This document shows, piece after piece, positions 40,712 to 49,341 of a DNA stretch of 64,000 nucleotides (within the stretch, counting starts at the first letter, position 1; each line of letters starts with the position of its first letter). Source of the DNA: Sinorhizobium saheli (GTDB lineage: Bacteria > Pseudomonadota > Alphaproteobacteria > Rhizobiales > Rhizobiaceae). The translations under genes and the position numbers were made by a program. The notes under the pieces were generated by a model that was not told where the DNA came from, did no database searches, and saw only the letters and a list, made by a program, of their open reading frames with translations. Where the stretch lies: the NCBI RefSeq assembly GCF_001651875.1, contig NZ_LNQB01000064.1, forward strand, positions 1 to 64,000, read 5' to 3'.

Positions 40712-41626
40712 ATGAACAGCGTCGCCTATGTCACCGTCGACGTCTTCACCACCGAGCGCTTCGCCGGCAACCAGCTCGCCGTCATTCCCGACGCTCGCGG
40801 CTTGAGCGACGCCAGGATGCAGGCGATCGCCACGGAATTCGGCTATTCGGAAGTGACCTTCGTCCTGCCGCCCGAGGACCCGGCCAATACGGCGCGGGTG
40901 CGCATTTTCACGCCGACGACCGAAATACCCTTTGCCGGCCATCCGAATGTCGGCACGGCCTTCGTGCTCGGCCGCCAACGGGAAATCTTCGGGAGGGGAC
41001 CGGGCGACAGGCTCCGCTTCGAGGAAAAGGCCGGGCTGGTCGAGGTCGCCCTCATCCGCGAGAGCGGCACGGTGACGGGCGCGCGGATCGTCGCCCCGCA
41101 GGCGCTTCGCGTCGGGCCCGCCATCGACGCGACGACGATTGCCGCCTGTGCCTCGCTCAGCCCCGACGATCTCAGCGACGCGACCCACGCGCCGGTGCGC
41201 ATTTCCGTCGGCCTTCCCTTCGCGGTCGCCGAGGTGCGTGACATTGCAACGCTATCGCGGGCGCGGCCGAACGTTTCGGCCTTCGATGCGGCAAACGCCC
41301 GCTGTCGGTTCGCCAAAGACAGTTTCAGCCTGTTCCTCTATGCCCGCACCGGCGAGCCGTGGCAGATCAGGGCGCGCATGTTCGCGCCGCTCGACAACGT
41401 CATCGAGGACCCGGCCACCGGCAGCGCTTCCGCGGCGCTTGGCGCCTATCTCGTCTCCCTCTTTGCCGATGCGGACGCCGAGGTCGAAATCGGCATCGAG
41501 CAGGGCGTGGAGATGGGGCGCCGCAGCCTGATCACGATCGGCGTCAGCAAGAGGGACGGCTCGGTCCGCGAGGTCGGCGTTTCGGGCAGTTGCGTGACGG
41601 CGATGCGCGGGTCGATCGAGATCTGA
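40712..41626 (+). CDS. PhzF-family isomerase/epimerase-like protein
   Basis: A 304-aa PhzF-fold protein: N-terminal VDVFTTERFAGNQLAVIPDARGLSD, then the catalytic-region EVTFVLPPED...FTPTTEIPFAGHPNVGTAFVL, and the C-terminal EDPATGSASAALGAYL. The conserved Glu of the EVTFV strand, proposed as the acid/base, is present. The family acts on diverse substrates; phenazine genes are absent here, so the substrate is open. The ATG at 40712 has CGGAG upstream; the longer frame has no homologous character. Confidence 0.88.
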   Translation: MNSVAYVTVDVFTTERFAGNQLAVIPDARGLSDARMQAIATEFGYSEVTFVLPPEDPANTARVRIFTPTTEIPFAGHPNVGTAFVLGRQREIFGRGPGDRLRFEEKAGLVEVALIRESGTVTGARIVAPQALRVGPAIDATTIAACASLSPDDLSDATHAPVRISVGLPFAVAEVRDIATLSRARPNVSAFDAANARCRFAKDSFSLFLYARTGEPWQIRARMFAPLDNVIEDPATGSASAALGAYLVSLFADADAEVEIGIEQGVEMGRRSLITIGVSKRDGSVREVGVSGSCVTAMRGSIEI

Positions 41627-41651
41627 CCGCGCGTCGCCGGCGGGACCGAAA

Positions 41652-43544
41652 TCAACCCACCTGCGAATGTTCATCCGCGAGTGCGTCGAGGAGCGCGCGG
41701 AAGCGGGGATGGTCGCGAATCGCATCCAGGTCGGCATCCTGCTTGAACCACAGGAGATGGTAGGCAGAACTCTGCGGCACCACGGTCTCGAGCAGGTCCA
41801 GCGCGCGGTCGCATTCGCCGAGAAGCGAATGGACGCAGGCCGCATTATACTGCGCGACCACGTCGTCCGGATCGATCGCCAGCGCGCGCGCCACCCATTC
41901 CCTCGCGCGCTCGGCTTCGCCCAGATGCGCAAGCGCCAGCGCGCCGCGATGGGCGGGGCTCGCATTTTCCGGGTGCTGCTCGAGCGCGCGTTCGGCCCGC
42001 TCGATGCCGATGCGCGCCCAGTGCCGGCGTTCGGCGTCCATTCCGAGCGAGAAATAGCAGCCCATCAGGTGAATCGGCGAAAAATAGTCATCCGACCGGA
42101 TCTCGGCCGCCCGCTCGAAGAATCCGACCGCTTCCTCGAACCGTCCCTCCGCAAACAGGAAGCGCCCATAGTACATGTTCGCCTCGTAGAGCGAGGGGGC
42201 GAGCGCCAGCGCCTGGCGGAACTCGCGGCCGGCCTCCTCCCTTTGCCCGTCATGAGTCAACGCCAGCCCGCGCGAGGCGTGGGCCTCGGCCAGATTCGGA
42301 TCGAGAGCCAGGGCCCTGGCGCTCATCTCGAAAATGCTCTCCAGCGGAAACTCCTTCTCGTGCCACTCCCTGATCGCCGCCTCGCAATCGGCGATGCCGG
42401 CATAGGCGCGGGCATAGTTCGGATCGATCTCGACGGCCTTCAGGAACATACGGCGCGCAAGCAGCAGGTACGGCCGGGTCCAGGTATGCGAGAACTGCCG
42501 GCCGCGGAGATAATAGGTATAGGCCTCGACGGAGGTGGTCGGATCGCTCTCGATCGCCTTCTTCTCCTCCGGCAGGAGCTTGATCCTCAGCTGGTCGACG
42601 ATGGCATGGGTGATCTCGTCCTGGATCGCGAAGATGTCCGTCAGGTCGCGATCGTAGCGATCGGCCCACAGGTGCAGGCCCGTCTGCGCATCGATGAGCT
42701 GGCCGGTAATGCGCACGCGCTCGCCTGCCTTGCGCACGCTGCCTTCCAGAATGAAGCGCACGCCGAGCTCATGGGCGGCCTGCTTCACCTTCACGGCCTT
42801 GCCCTTGTAGGTGAAAACGGTGTTGCGGGCGACGACGTGCAGGCGCGAAATCTTCGACAGATCGGTGATGATGTCCTCGGTGATGCCGTCGGAGAAATAT
42901 TCCTGCTCCGGATCGAGGCTCATATTGGTGAACGGCAGGACGGCGATCGACAATTCATAGCCCGGCTCCACCATCGAGCCCGACGGTTCGGCCGCTTGCC
43001 GCGCCGAGGCATCGCCGAGCGACACGGTGTAGACGCGCACCGTCGAGGCAATGTTCTTCAGGCTGTATTCACCCTTGTCGATGAAGCCGATGTCCAGTCT
43101 CGAGCCGACATGGTCGCGCACCGAGGCGGAAACGGCAATGCCGGATGGATCGGCGAGCCCCTCGAGCCGCGCCGCCACGTTGACGCCGTCGCCAAAAATA
43201 TCGTCGTCCTCGACGATCACGTCGCCGAGATGAATGCCCATCCTGAGTTCGATGCGCCTGCTTCGCGGCAGGCCTTCATTGCGCGCCAGCATGCCGCGCT
43301 GGATTGCGGCGGCGCAGGCGACCGCATTCACGACGCTCGGGAATTCGAGGAGCATGCTGTCGCCGGCTAGCTTGACGATGCGCCCCCTGTGTTCGCCGAT
43401 CTGCGGCTCCAGGAACTCGCGGCGGTGCCGCTTCAGCGCCGCCAGCGTGCCGGCCTCGTCCGTCCCCATGAGACGGCTGTAGCCGACGATGTCGGCAGCG
43501 AGAATGGCGGTGAGGCGGCGTTCCAAGAGACCCTCGATTTTCAT
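41652..43544 (-). CDS. Adenylate cyclase class III with TolB-like and TPR regions
   Basis: A 630-aa multidomain protein. Residues about 5-175 are a class III nucleotidyl cyclase: ILAADIVGYSRLMG supplies the first metal Asp, GDSMLLEFPSVVNAV the central strand, and DIFGDGVNVAARLEGLA the second metal region. A FlgO/TolB-N-like region follows (SIAVLPFTNMSLDPEQEYFSDGITEDI), then several TPR units to the C-terminus. Rhizobia carry many such cyclases; which signal each reads is mostly unknown. A GTG at 43559 is an alternative start. Cytosolic, no membrane helix seen. Confidence 0.88.
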   Translation of the reverse strand: MKIEGLLERRLTAILAADIVGYSRLMGTDEAGTLAALKRHRREFLEPQIGEHRGRIVKLAGDSMLLEFPSVVNAVACAAAIQRGMLARNEGLPRSRRIELRMGIHLGDVIVEDDDIFGDGVNVAARLEGLADPSGIAVSASVRDHVGSRLDIGFIDKGEYSLKNIASTVRVYTVSLGDASARQAAEPSGSMVEPGYELSIAVLPFTNMSLDPEQEYFSDGITEDIITDLSKISRLHVVARNTVFTYKGKAVKVKQAAHELGVRFILEGSVRKAGERVRITGQLIDAQTGLHLWADRYDRDLTDIFAIQDEITHAIVDQLRIKLLPEEKKAIESDPTTSVEAYTYYLRGRQFSHTWTRPYLLLARRMFLKAVEIDPNYARAYAGIADCEAAIREWHEKEFPLESIFEMSARALALDPNLAEAHASRGLALTHDGQREEAGREFRQALALAPSLYEANMYYGRFLFAEGRFEEAVGFFERAAEIRSDDYFSPIHLMGCYFSLGMDAERRHWARIGIERAERALEQHPENASPAHRGALALAHLGEAERAREWVARALAIDPDDVVAQYNAACVHSLLGECDRALDLLETVVPQSSAYHLLWFKQDADLDAIRDHPRFRALLDALADEHSQVG

Positions 43545-43803
43545 CTTGTGGCCGAGCACGGTAATTTAACCTTTTCCTGTCGACGTGTCTGCGGAGACTT
43601 GCGCGTCCTGGCCGCAAACTTAGCCCGGATTTGCCGGGCGCGCTGTTTCTCATGGAACCCGAGAGCGGGAAGAACGCGCGCGGATATGCCCCCCGTGTCT
43701 CACTGCCGGAGAGCGGCTTGGCGCCGGCGGCGGTCGCGGCGTCTGCGTAAGGAGGAGAGATGGTGTCGCAGTTCTGGCGCCGCTTTGTGCCGGGCCCGGC
43801 CCG

Positions 43804-43959
43804 TTATGGCCGCAAAAGCACCGTAACCATCATCAGGGCAATGGCGAAGACCGCTATTTTCCAGAAATCCCGGCGCTGCCTGAGGCCCGGATACCCGAGC
43901 GGCTTGATGAGTTGGACGCACATGGCCACGAGCAGGAGAACCGTTAGTGCCTTTGACAT
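43804..43959 (-). CDS. Small two-helix membrane protein (51 aa)
   Basis: A 51-residue frame (MSKALTVLLLVAMCVQLIKP...) with two likely membrane helices, about residues 4-17 and 33-49, and a short charged turn RQRRDFWK between. The start has GCGGAAACGAG upstream. It is too short for usual gene calling and is hidden within a long shadow frame antisense to the MFS gene, but the hydrophobic pattern is very unlike a shadow. Function unknown. Confidence 0.55.
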   Translation of the reverse strand: MSKALTVLLLVAMCVQLIKPLGYPGLRQRRDFWKIAVFAIALMMVTVLLRP

Positions 43960-44133
43960 TCGCTCGTTTCCGCGAGAGTTCCGCTGCCCTGTGAGCGGCG
44001 CCATACCGCCGTCACTTTTCGTCGCATAGAGGGCTATTGTTTTCGCCGCCGATTTGCAATGACCGGCGGCATCGATTCCGTCGGCGCAGCGGTGATTCCC
44101 GCAAAGGCCTGCCGACGGCAGAGCGAGTTTCGA

Positions 44134-45441
44134 ATGATGATGAGAAAGAACCTGCTTCCGGTCGCCGCGCTGCTGCTTGGCACACTGTTCCTCTTTCTTG
44201 GAAACGGTCTCCAGAGTCTGCTCCTGCCCGTCCGCGGCACGGCGGAGGGCTATCCGACCACCGTTCTCGGCCTGCTCGGCACCTCCTGGGCCTCCGGCTT
44301 CGTGCTCGGCTGCTTCTTCTCCCCGAATGTCGTCAAGCGCATAGGCCATGTGCGCGCCTTCAGCGTCTTCACCTCGCTGATCGCGATCATCTCGCTCCTC
44401 ACCGGACTGCTGGTCGATCCGGTATGGTGGATCGTGCTGCGCGCCGTCACCGGTTTCGCGACGGCCGGCACCTCGATGATCATCGAGAGCTGGCTGAACG
44501 AGCGCGCCACCAATGAGAGCCGCGGGGTGATCTTCTCGCTCTACATCGCCATCACCCTTTTCGGCGTCGTCGGCGGCCAGATGATGATCCCCTTCGGCGA
44601 GACCTCGACGACTCTTTTCTTCATGGTCTGCGGCATTCTCTACTGCGTCGCGATGCTGCCGACGCTGCTTTCCAAGGCGGCATCGCCGCAACCGCTGAAA
44701 CAGGTCCGGCTCGATCTGCGCGGCCTCTATCGCAATTCGCCGGTCTCCTTTCTCGGTATCCTGCTGGTCGGCATCGCCAATGGCGCCTTCGGCACGCTCG
44801 GCGCGGTCTTCGGCCGCCAGGCCGGCCTCAGCGACAGCACGGTCGCGACGATGATGAGCGTTGCGATTTTCTCGGGGGCGATCATGCAATTGCCGGCCGG
44901 CCGCATTTCGGACCGGGTCGATCGCCGCTACGTGCTCGCAGTGCTCGCCGGTGTCGGTGCCTTCGCCGGCCTCCTGCTCTTCCTCGTCGAGCCGAGCCAG
45001 GTGTGGATCGTGCTGACGCTGATCGCCGTCTACGGCGCCGCCGCCAACGCGCTCTACCCCATCGCCGTCTCCCACGCCAACGACTTCGCCACCCCCGAAG
45101 ACTTCGTCAAGGTATCGGGCGGTCTCTTGCTGCTCTACGGCATCGGAACCATCATCGGCCCGACGATCGGCGGACCGGTGATGACCGCCACCGGCCCCTA
45201 TGGCCTCTTCATGATTACGGCCTGCGCGCATATGCTGATCACGGCTTACGCGATCGTCCGCAGCCGTCGGCGCGCACCGGTGCCCGTCGCCGAGCGCGAA
45301 ACCTTCTCGCCGGTCAATGCCGGCACCGCGACGACGCCCGAAAGCCTGCAGCTCTCGCCGCGCGCGGCGCCTTTCGATGAGCCGCGCGATGACGCCGTCG
45401 ACGATCCTGAAGAGGAGGAGAGATCGAATGAGCCTGTTTGA
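44134..45441 (+). CDS. MFS transporter
   Basis: A 435-aa major facilitator superfamily protein with about twelve hydrophobic segments, the loop 2-3-type patch NVVKRIGHVRAF, RAVTGFATAGTSMIIESWLNERA in helix 5, and RISDRVDRRYVL in the second half. It ends in an acidic cytosolic tail. Three consecutive ATGs (44134, 44137, 44140) begin the protein; the frame further upstream is unlikely coding. The substrate is unknown. The DUF1192 start overlaps its 3' end. Confidence 0.9.
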   Translation: MMMRKNLLPVAALLLGTLFLFLGNGLQSLLLPVRGTAEGYPTTVLGLLGTSWASGFVLGCFFSPNVVKRIGHVRAFSVFTSLIAIISLLTGLLVDPVWWIVLRAVTGFATAGTSMIIESWLNERATNESRGVIFSLYIAITLFGVVGGQMMIPFGETSTTLFFMVCGILYCVAMLPTLLSKAASPQPLKQVRLDLRGLYRNSPVSFLGILLVGIANGAFGTLGAVFGRQAGLSDSTVATMMSVAIFSGAIMQLPAGRISDRVDRRYVLAVLAGVGAFAGLLLFLVEPSQVWIVLTLIAVYGAAANALYPIAVSHANDFATPEDFVKVSGGLLLLYGIGTIIGPTIGGPVMTATGPYGLFMITACAHMLITAYAIVRSRRRAPVPVAERETFSPVNAGTATTPESLQLSPRAAPFDEPRDDAVDDPEEEERSNEPV

Positions 45442-45616
45442 CGATGACCAGCCGAAGAAGAAGACCGCCCATGAGATCGGCAGCGATCTCTCGCAGCTCT
45501 CCGTTGACGAGCTCACGGCGCGGATCGCGCTGCTGACCGAGGAGATCGCAAGGCTCGAGGCCGAACGGGCCCGCAAATCGGCGAGCCGTTCGGCCGCCGA
45601 AAGCCTGTTCCGTTGA
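45428..45616 (+). CDS. DUF1192 family protein
   Basis: A 62-aa acidic, helix-rich protein (MSLFDDDQPKKKTAHEIGSDLSQLSVDELTARIALLTEEIARLEAE) that matches DUF1192 in size and pattern. Its start overlaps the MFS gene by 14 bp in another frame, with GAGGAGGAGAG as SD inside the MFS 3' end. Function unknown; conserved across alphaproteobacteria next to rcdA-like genes. Confidence 0.85.
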   Translation: MSLFDDDQPKKKTAHEIGSDLSQLSVDELTARIALLTEEIARLEAERARKSASRSAAESLFR

Positions 45617-45654
45617 CGAAAGGGCAAGGTCTTCCTGCGCCGGCACGGTCGCGT

Positions 45655-45673
45655 GCTTAACCGCCGGTTAAGC
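45655..45673. promoter_or_regulatory. CtrA box 1 (perfect 19-bp palindrome)
   Basis: GCTTAACCGCCGGTTAAGC is an exact TTAA-N7-TTAA site extended to a perfect palindrome. It lies 39 bp after the DUF1192 stop and about 100 bp before a terminator. This is the canonical binding pattern of the cell-cycle regulator CtrA. Confidence 0.75.
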
Positions 45674-45766
45674 ATTTTCTGCGATTGTCCGATCATCCGG
45701 TTCCTTCCGGACTCAGACATTTTCACCGACTGGCGAATGGGTCTGATTTTTCTCCCTGTTTTACCT

Positions 45767-45797
45767 TGAGAGCCGCTTCGCGCGGCTCTTTTTTTGT
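45767..45797 (+). terminator. Terminator between DUF1192 and rcdA
   Basis: A strong hairpin GAGAGCCGC...GCGGCTCTT followed by seven or more T residues. It could end the MFS-DUF1192 transcript or a short RNA started near CtrA box 1. Confidence 0.85.
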
Positions 45798-45830
45798 TTC
45801 ACGGCCGGTAGAATCAAAGAATTGTGGAGA

Positions 45831-45845
45831 TTAACCCTTTCTTAA
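45831..45845 (+). promoter_or_regulatory. CtrA box 2 upstream of rcdA
   Basis: TTAACCCTTTCTTAA is an exact TTAA-N7-TTAA site 125 bases before the rcdA start. A CTATGG at about 45868 could serve as the -10 element. The arrangement fits direct CtrA control of rcdA. Confidence 0.7.
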
Positions 45846-45969
45846 GAATACCCTTGCGCGGAATGCGCTATGGGATCATTCTTCGACCATGAAGGGTGCC
45901 AAGGAAACTTTTCCCAAAGCAACCCGTTACCTGACTTGTCGTGATGCGTTGGAACCAGGGAAAACAGGC

Positions 45970-46488
45970 ATGTCCGAGAGAGGATTGAATACCGTCAGTT
46001 TCGCGGGGCACGCCGCGTCGTCGGCGCAGTTCAAGGCGCTATATGCTGAAGGGATGGGCCTGGTCGAGGAAACGGCAAGCTATCTCGACGGTCCCGGACG
46101 CACCGCTTCCAAGGTGCTGCCGCGCATGGCCTCCGTGCTTTATGCCGCCGAGTCGATGCGCCTCACCACCCGGCTGATGCAGATGGCTTCCTGGCTCCTG
46201 CTCCAGCGTGCCGTCAACAATGGCGAAATGAGCCGCGAGCAGGTGCTGTCGGAAAAGAGCAAGGTTCGCCTCGACAGCTTCAACGTCGATCGCAGCGCGC
46301 CCGGCTGGAACGACCTCCCGGAGACGTTCCGCGACCTCATCGAGCGCTCCCTCAGGCTCCAGAACCGCGTCGCCCTGCTCGACCGCGAGATCTACCGGCC
46401 GCAGGAGGCGACGGCCTTCGTTCCGGACAACCAGAACGGCGTCAAGGCGCAGATCAAGCTGCTGCAGACCGCCTTCGGCGCCAACTGA
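45970..46488 (+). CDS. rcdA: DUF1465 protein RcdA, regulator of CtrA degradation
   Basis: A 172-aa all-helical protein of the DUF1465 (PF07323) family, to which Caulobacter RcdA belongs; RcdA is the adaptor that helps deliver CtrA to ClpXP. Typical parts are AEGMGLVEETASYLDGPGR, the helix AAESMRLTTRLMQMASWLLLQRAV, and LIERSLRLQNRVALLDREIYR, with a variable C-terminal tail. I chose the ATG at 45970 (CAGGGA upstream) over one 27 codons earlier. Two CtrA sites and a terminator precede it, suggesting feedback: CtrA driving expression of its own degradation adaptor. Confidence 0.85.
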   Translation: MSERGLNTVSFAGHAASSAQFKALYAEGMGLVEETASYLDGPGRTASKVLPRMASVLYAAESMRLTTRLMQMASWLLLQRAVNNGEMSREQVLSEKSKVRLDSFNVDRSAPGWNDLPETFRDLIERSLRLQNRVALLDREIYRPQEATAFVPDNQNGVKAQIKLLQTAFGAN

Positions 46489-46517
46489 CGCGACAGACCT
46501 CCCGCCGCGACGTCTTG

Positions 46518-46542
46518 AGCCCGGCCCTGCGCCGGGCTTTTC
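46518..46542 (+). terminator. Terminator of rcdA
   Basis: An 8-bp perfect stem AGCCCGGC / GCCGGGCT with a 5-base loop and TTTTCGTTT after it, 30 bases past the rcdA stop. Confidence 0.75.
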
Positions 46543-46617
46543 GTTTCGCGCATGCGAAGCCGAGTGCGGATCGTATCGCTCCATTCTCTTCTCTTTTAAC
46601 GAGCGAACAGGAGTGCT

Positions 46618-46820
46618 TGTGCGCGGATCCTCGGGTCAAGCCAGGACAAGCCTCGTCAAGCCCGAGGATGACGGCAGGAGAAATTGGCCGCTGACGCGCG
46701 GGGCGAGCGATACAGGATTGACCATCCCTGCCGGTGTCATTCCTCCGCTCCGACCACCAAAGGCGTCATCCTCGGCCTTTACCGGGCGTGGACCCGAATC
46801 CACGCACCAGTCGCGGGAGC
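46618..46820. repeat. Palindromic intergenic repeat (GAGGATGACG type)
   Basis: TCCTCGGG...CCCGAGGA arms at the left, then CGAGGATGACG (46663-46673) inverted as CGTCATCCTCG (46764-46774), and a TTTACCGGGCGTGGACCCG segment. This composite is like the repeats that carry CGGGTCAAGCCCGAGGATGACG between genes of many rhizobia. Confidence 0.5.
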
Positions 46821-46871
46821 TCGAAGTCGAGACCCCGCCAAGCGGAACCTGCCCCTGATCGAACACCCAAC

Positions 46872-46897
46872 AAAAAAGCCCGGCAATGCCGGGCTTT
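46872..46897 (-). terminator. Terminator of rpmE
   Basis: A 10-bp perfect stem (AAAGCCCGGC / GCCGGGCTTT) with a 3-base loop. On the minus strand it is followed by T residues, 28 bases past the rpmE stop. Confidence 0.8.
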
Positions 46898-46924
46898 AAA
46901 ACAGTCCAAAAAAGGGGACGGCGA

Positions 46925-47146
46925 TCAGAGGCCGAGGCCTTCGAAGCGCTTCTTGAACTTGGAAACGCGGCCGCCGCGGTCTACGAGCTGCTGGTTGCCG
47001 CCGGTCCAGGCCGGGTGCGACTTCGGATCGATTTCCAGGTTCATCGTCGCACCTTCCGTACCCCAGGTCGAGCGGGTTTCGTATTCGGTGCCGTCGGTCA
47101 TGACCACCTTGATCATGTGGTAGTCGGGATGGATGTCTGCCTTCAT
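46925..47146 (-). CDS. rpmE: 50S ribosomal protein L31
   Basis: L31 helps bridge the ribosomal subunits. The 73-aa protein starts [29 protein letters not shown] and ends in a basic tail, the common alphaproteobacterial form. It has no Cys residues, so it is the zinc-independent (C-minus) type. It is monocistronic, with a terminator behind it and the divergent ABC transporter gene 198 bp upstream. Confidence 0.96.
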   Translation of the reverse strand: MKADIHPDYHMIKVVMTDGTEYETRSTWGTEGATMNLEIDPKSHPAWTGGNQQLVDRGGRVSKFKKRFEGLGL

Positions 47147-47344
47147 AACAATCTTCCTAGAGTTCCAGGGTCCAATTGTCGCAAGGCATTGCGACTTTGG
47201 GACCGAACACGTAAATGAAGCCGCAGACCGCTATGGCCGCGGCTTCCCAATTCGATGCCGTGCCCTATACATGAAGGTCTGCGGGATAACAAGTGCCGCG
47301 CGGAAGACTTATCACCAAGGCCTCCGTGGGCGACTGGGGGGCAC

Positions 47345-49147
47345 GTGCCGAGACAAGAGAACCAACCGCCAGCGCGCAGGTCCGTGCGCCCGCTCGCAAC
47401 CGTGCTGCCCTATCTTGCGCGGTACCGCCGCCTGGTCGTCGGCGCCTCGATTTCGCTGACGATCGCCGCCGTCACCACCCTGACGCTGCCGATGGCCGTG
47501 CGACGGATGATCGACAACGGCTTCTCCAATTCCGACTCCGGCTTCATCAACACCTATTTTTCCATGCTGATGGTGCTGGCGATCGTGCTCGCCCTCGCCA
47601 GCGCCGCCCGCTACTATTTCGTCATCTCGCTCGGCGAGCGCATCGTCGCCGATCTTCGGCGCGACGTTTTCCAGCGCGTCATGCGGCTCTCCGCTTCCTT
47701 CTTCGACGTCAACCAGTCGGGCGAGATCGTTTCGCGGCTGACCGCCGACACGACGCAGATCAAGTCGGCCGTCGGCGCGACCGCCTCGGTGGCCCTGCGC
47801 AACCTCATCCTCTGTCTCGGCGCGATCGGCATGATGGTCTATACGAGCCCGAAGCTGTCGAGCCTCGTCATTGCAGCGATCCCGCTGATCGTCTTCCCGC
47901 TCGTCGGTTTCGGCCGTTCGGTGCGCCGGCGCGCCCGGGCGGCTCAGGACAGGCTCGCCGCCGCGTCAGCCTATGCCGGCGAGGCGATCGCCGCCACGCG
48001 TACGGTGCAGGCCTTCAACGGTGAAGAGAGTGCCGAAGGCCGCTTCGGTGCGGCCGTGGAGGAGGCCTACCACGCCGCCCGTGCGGCCACCATGGCGCGC
48101 TCGGTGCTCACCGCCTTCGCGATCACCATGGTCTTCGGCAGCGTCGTCGCCGTGCTCTGGTTCGGCGCGCGCGACGTGCTCGCAGGCACGCTTTCCGCCG
48201 GCACGCTCAGCCAGTTCCTGCTCTATTCCGTCTTTGCCGCCGGCAGCCTCGGCGCGCTCTCGGAGGTCTGGGGCGAGCTCTCGCAGGCGGCCGGCGCCGC
48301 CGAGCGCCTGAAGGAGCTTCTGACCGAGGTCCCGCAAATCCGCTCGCCCGAACGGCCGGTCCCCATGCCCGTGCCGGCAAGGGGCGCGATCGACTTCGCC
48401 GACGTTCACTTCGCCTATCCCGCCCGCCCGGATTACAAGAGCCTCAAGGGCCTGAGTTTCTCGGTGCGGCCAGGGGAGACGGTTGCCATCGTCGGCCCCT
48501 CCGGCGCCGGCAAGAGCACCGTCTTCTCGATGCTGCTGCGCTACTACGATCCGACCGGCGGCACCGTCCTCGTCGATGGAACGGACATCCGCGCCGTCGA
48601 TCCGAAGGAGCTGCGCGAGCGGATCGCGATCGTGCCGCAGGACGTAACGATCTTCGCCGCCTCGATCCACGACAACATCGCCTTCGGTGCGCCGGAGGCA
48701 AGCCGCGAGGCGGTGCGGGCCGCCGCCGCCGCGGCACAGGCCGACGAGTTCATCGCCAGGCTCGACCGGGGCTATGACACGCTCGTCGGCGAGCGCGGTG
48801 TGACGCTCTCCGGCGGCCAGCGCCAGCGGATCGCGATTGCGCGGGCGATCCTGAAAGATGCGCCGATCCTTCTGCTCGACGAGGCGACGTCGGCCCTCGA
48901 CGCCGAAAGCGAGACGCTGGTGCAGACCGCTCTCGACCGGCTGATGCGCGAACGCACCACGCTCGTCATCGCCCACCGGCTCGCGACGGTGCTCAAGGCC
49001 GACCGCATCCTCGTCATGGATCACGGCCGCATCGTCGAGGAAGGCACCCACGCGTCGCTGATCGGCCAGGGCGGCCTTTACGCGAAGCTCGCAAGGCTTC
49101 AGTTCGACCATGGGGCGGAAGGACTGTTCGTCGCCTCCGGGAGTTGA
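47345..49147 (+). CDS. ABC transporter, fused permease and ATPase
   Basis: A 600-aa half-transporter exporter: six membrane helices in residues about 20-310, then the nucleotide-binding domain with Walker A GPSGAGKS, signature LSGGQ, Walker B ILLLDEATS and the H-loop IAHRLATV. It resembles MsbA/BmrA-type exporters that dimerise. The GTG at 47345 with a GGGGGG SD gives a normal N-terminus; the frame continues 30 codons upstream to an ATG that is less likely. The cargo is unknown (lipid or hydrophobic molecules are typical). Confidence 0.9.
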   Translation: MPRQENQPPARRSVRPLATVLPYLARYRRLVVGASISLTIAAVTTLTLPMAVRRMIDNGFSNSDSGFINTYFSMLMVLAIVLALASAARYYFVISLGERIVADLRRDVFQRVMRLSASFFDVNQSGEIVSRLTADTTQIKSAVGATASVALRNLILCLGAIGMMVYTSPKLSSLVIAAIPLIVFPLVGFGRSVRRRARAAQDRLAAASAYAGEAIAATRTVQAFNGEESAEGRFGAAVEEAYHAARAATMARSVLTAFAITMVFGSVVAVLWFGARDVLAGTLSAGTLSQFLLYSVFAAGSLGALSEVWGELSQAAGAAERLKELLTEVPQIRSPERPVPMPVPARGAIDFADVHFAYPARPDYKSLKGLSFSVRPGETVAIVGPSGAGKSTVFSMLLRYYDPTGGTVLVDGTDIRAVDPKELRERIAIVPQDVTIFAASIHDNIAFGAPEASREAVRAAAAAAQADEFIARLDRGYDTLVGERGVTLSGGQRQRIAIARAILKDAPILLLDEATSALDAESETLVQTALDRLMRERTTLVIAHRLATVLKADRILVMDHGRIVEEGTHASLIGQGGLYAKLARLQFDHGAEGLFVASGS

Positions 49148-49183
49148 TGCGTGTCGCCCAACATGCATGAAAACAGGAACCGG

Positions 49184-49219
49184 AAGCGCGTCGCATCATT
49201 ATTTCATCGCGACGCGCTT
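49184..49219 (+). terminator. Hairpin after ABC transporter gene
   Basis: A perfect 11-bp inverted repeat (AAGCGCGTCGC 49184-49194 / GCGACGCGCTT 49209-49219) with a 14-base AT-rich loop. The T-run is short (TT then AGACTTTC), so terminator or palindromic repeat are both possible. Confidence 0.45.
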
Positions 49220-49341
49220 TAGACTTTCGTTCAACCCCGGCGCTTGATCTTCCGGCACGCCATTGCCACGCGTCAGCCCGGCCCTATTCTAAGGGAGCCG
49301 GCCGTCGGCCCGCACCTTTTACGATTGGGAGGATTTTCCGC

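Larger units (their letters stand above)
46489..46924. other. Convergent intergenic region rcdA / rpmE
   Basis: The 436 bp hold the rcdA terminator, a palindromic repeat of the CGGGTCAAGCCCGAGGATGACG kind, and the rpmE terminator. No gene is supportable. Confidence 0.6.

Noticed and set aside
43760-44029. Plus-strand 89-codon frame with a strong SD (AAGGAGGAGAG) opposite the 51-aa membrane protein gene
   Set aside because: The SD is good, but the protein is Arg/Pro-rich and unlike any fold, while the opposite frame has a clear two-helix membrane pattern. Only one can be real and I prefer the latter.
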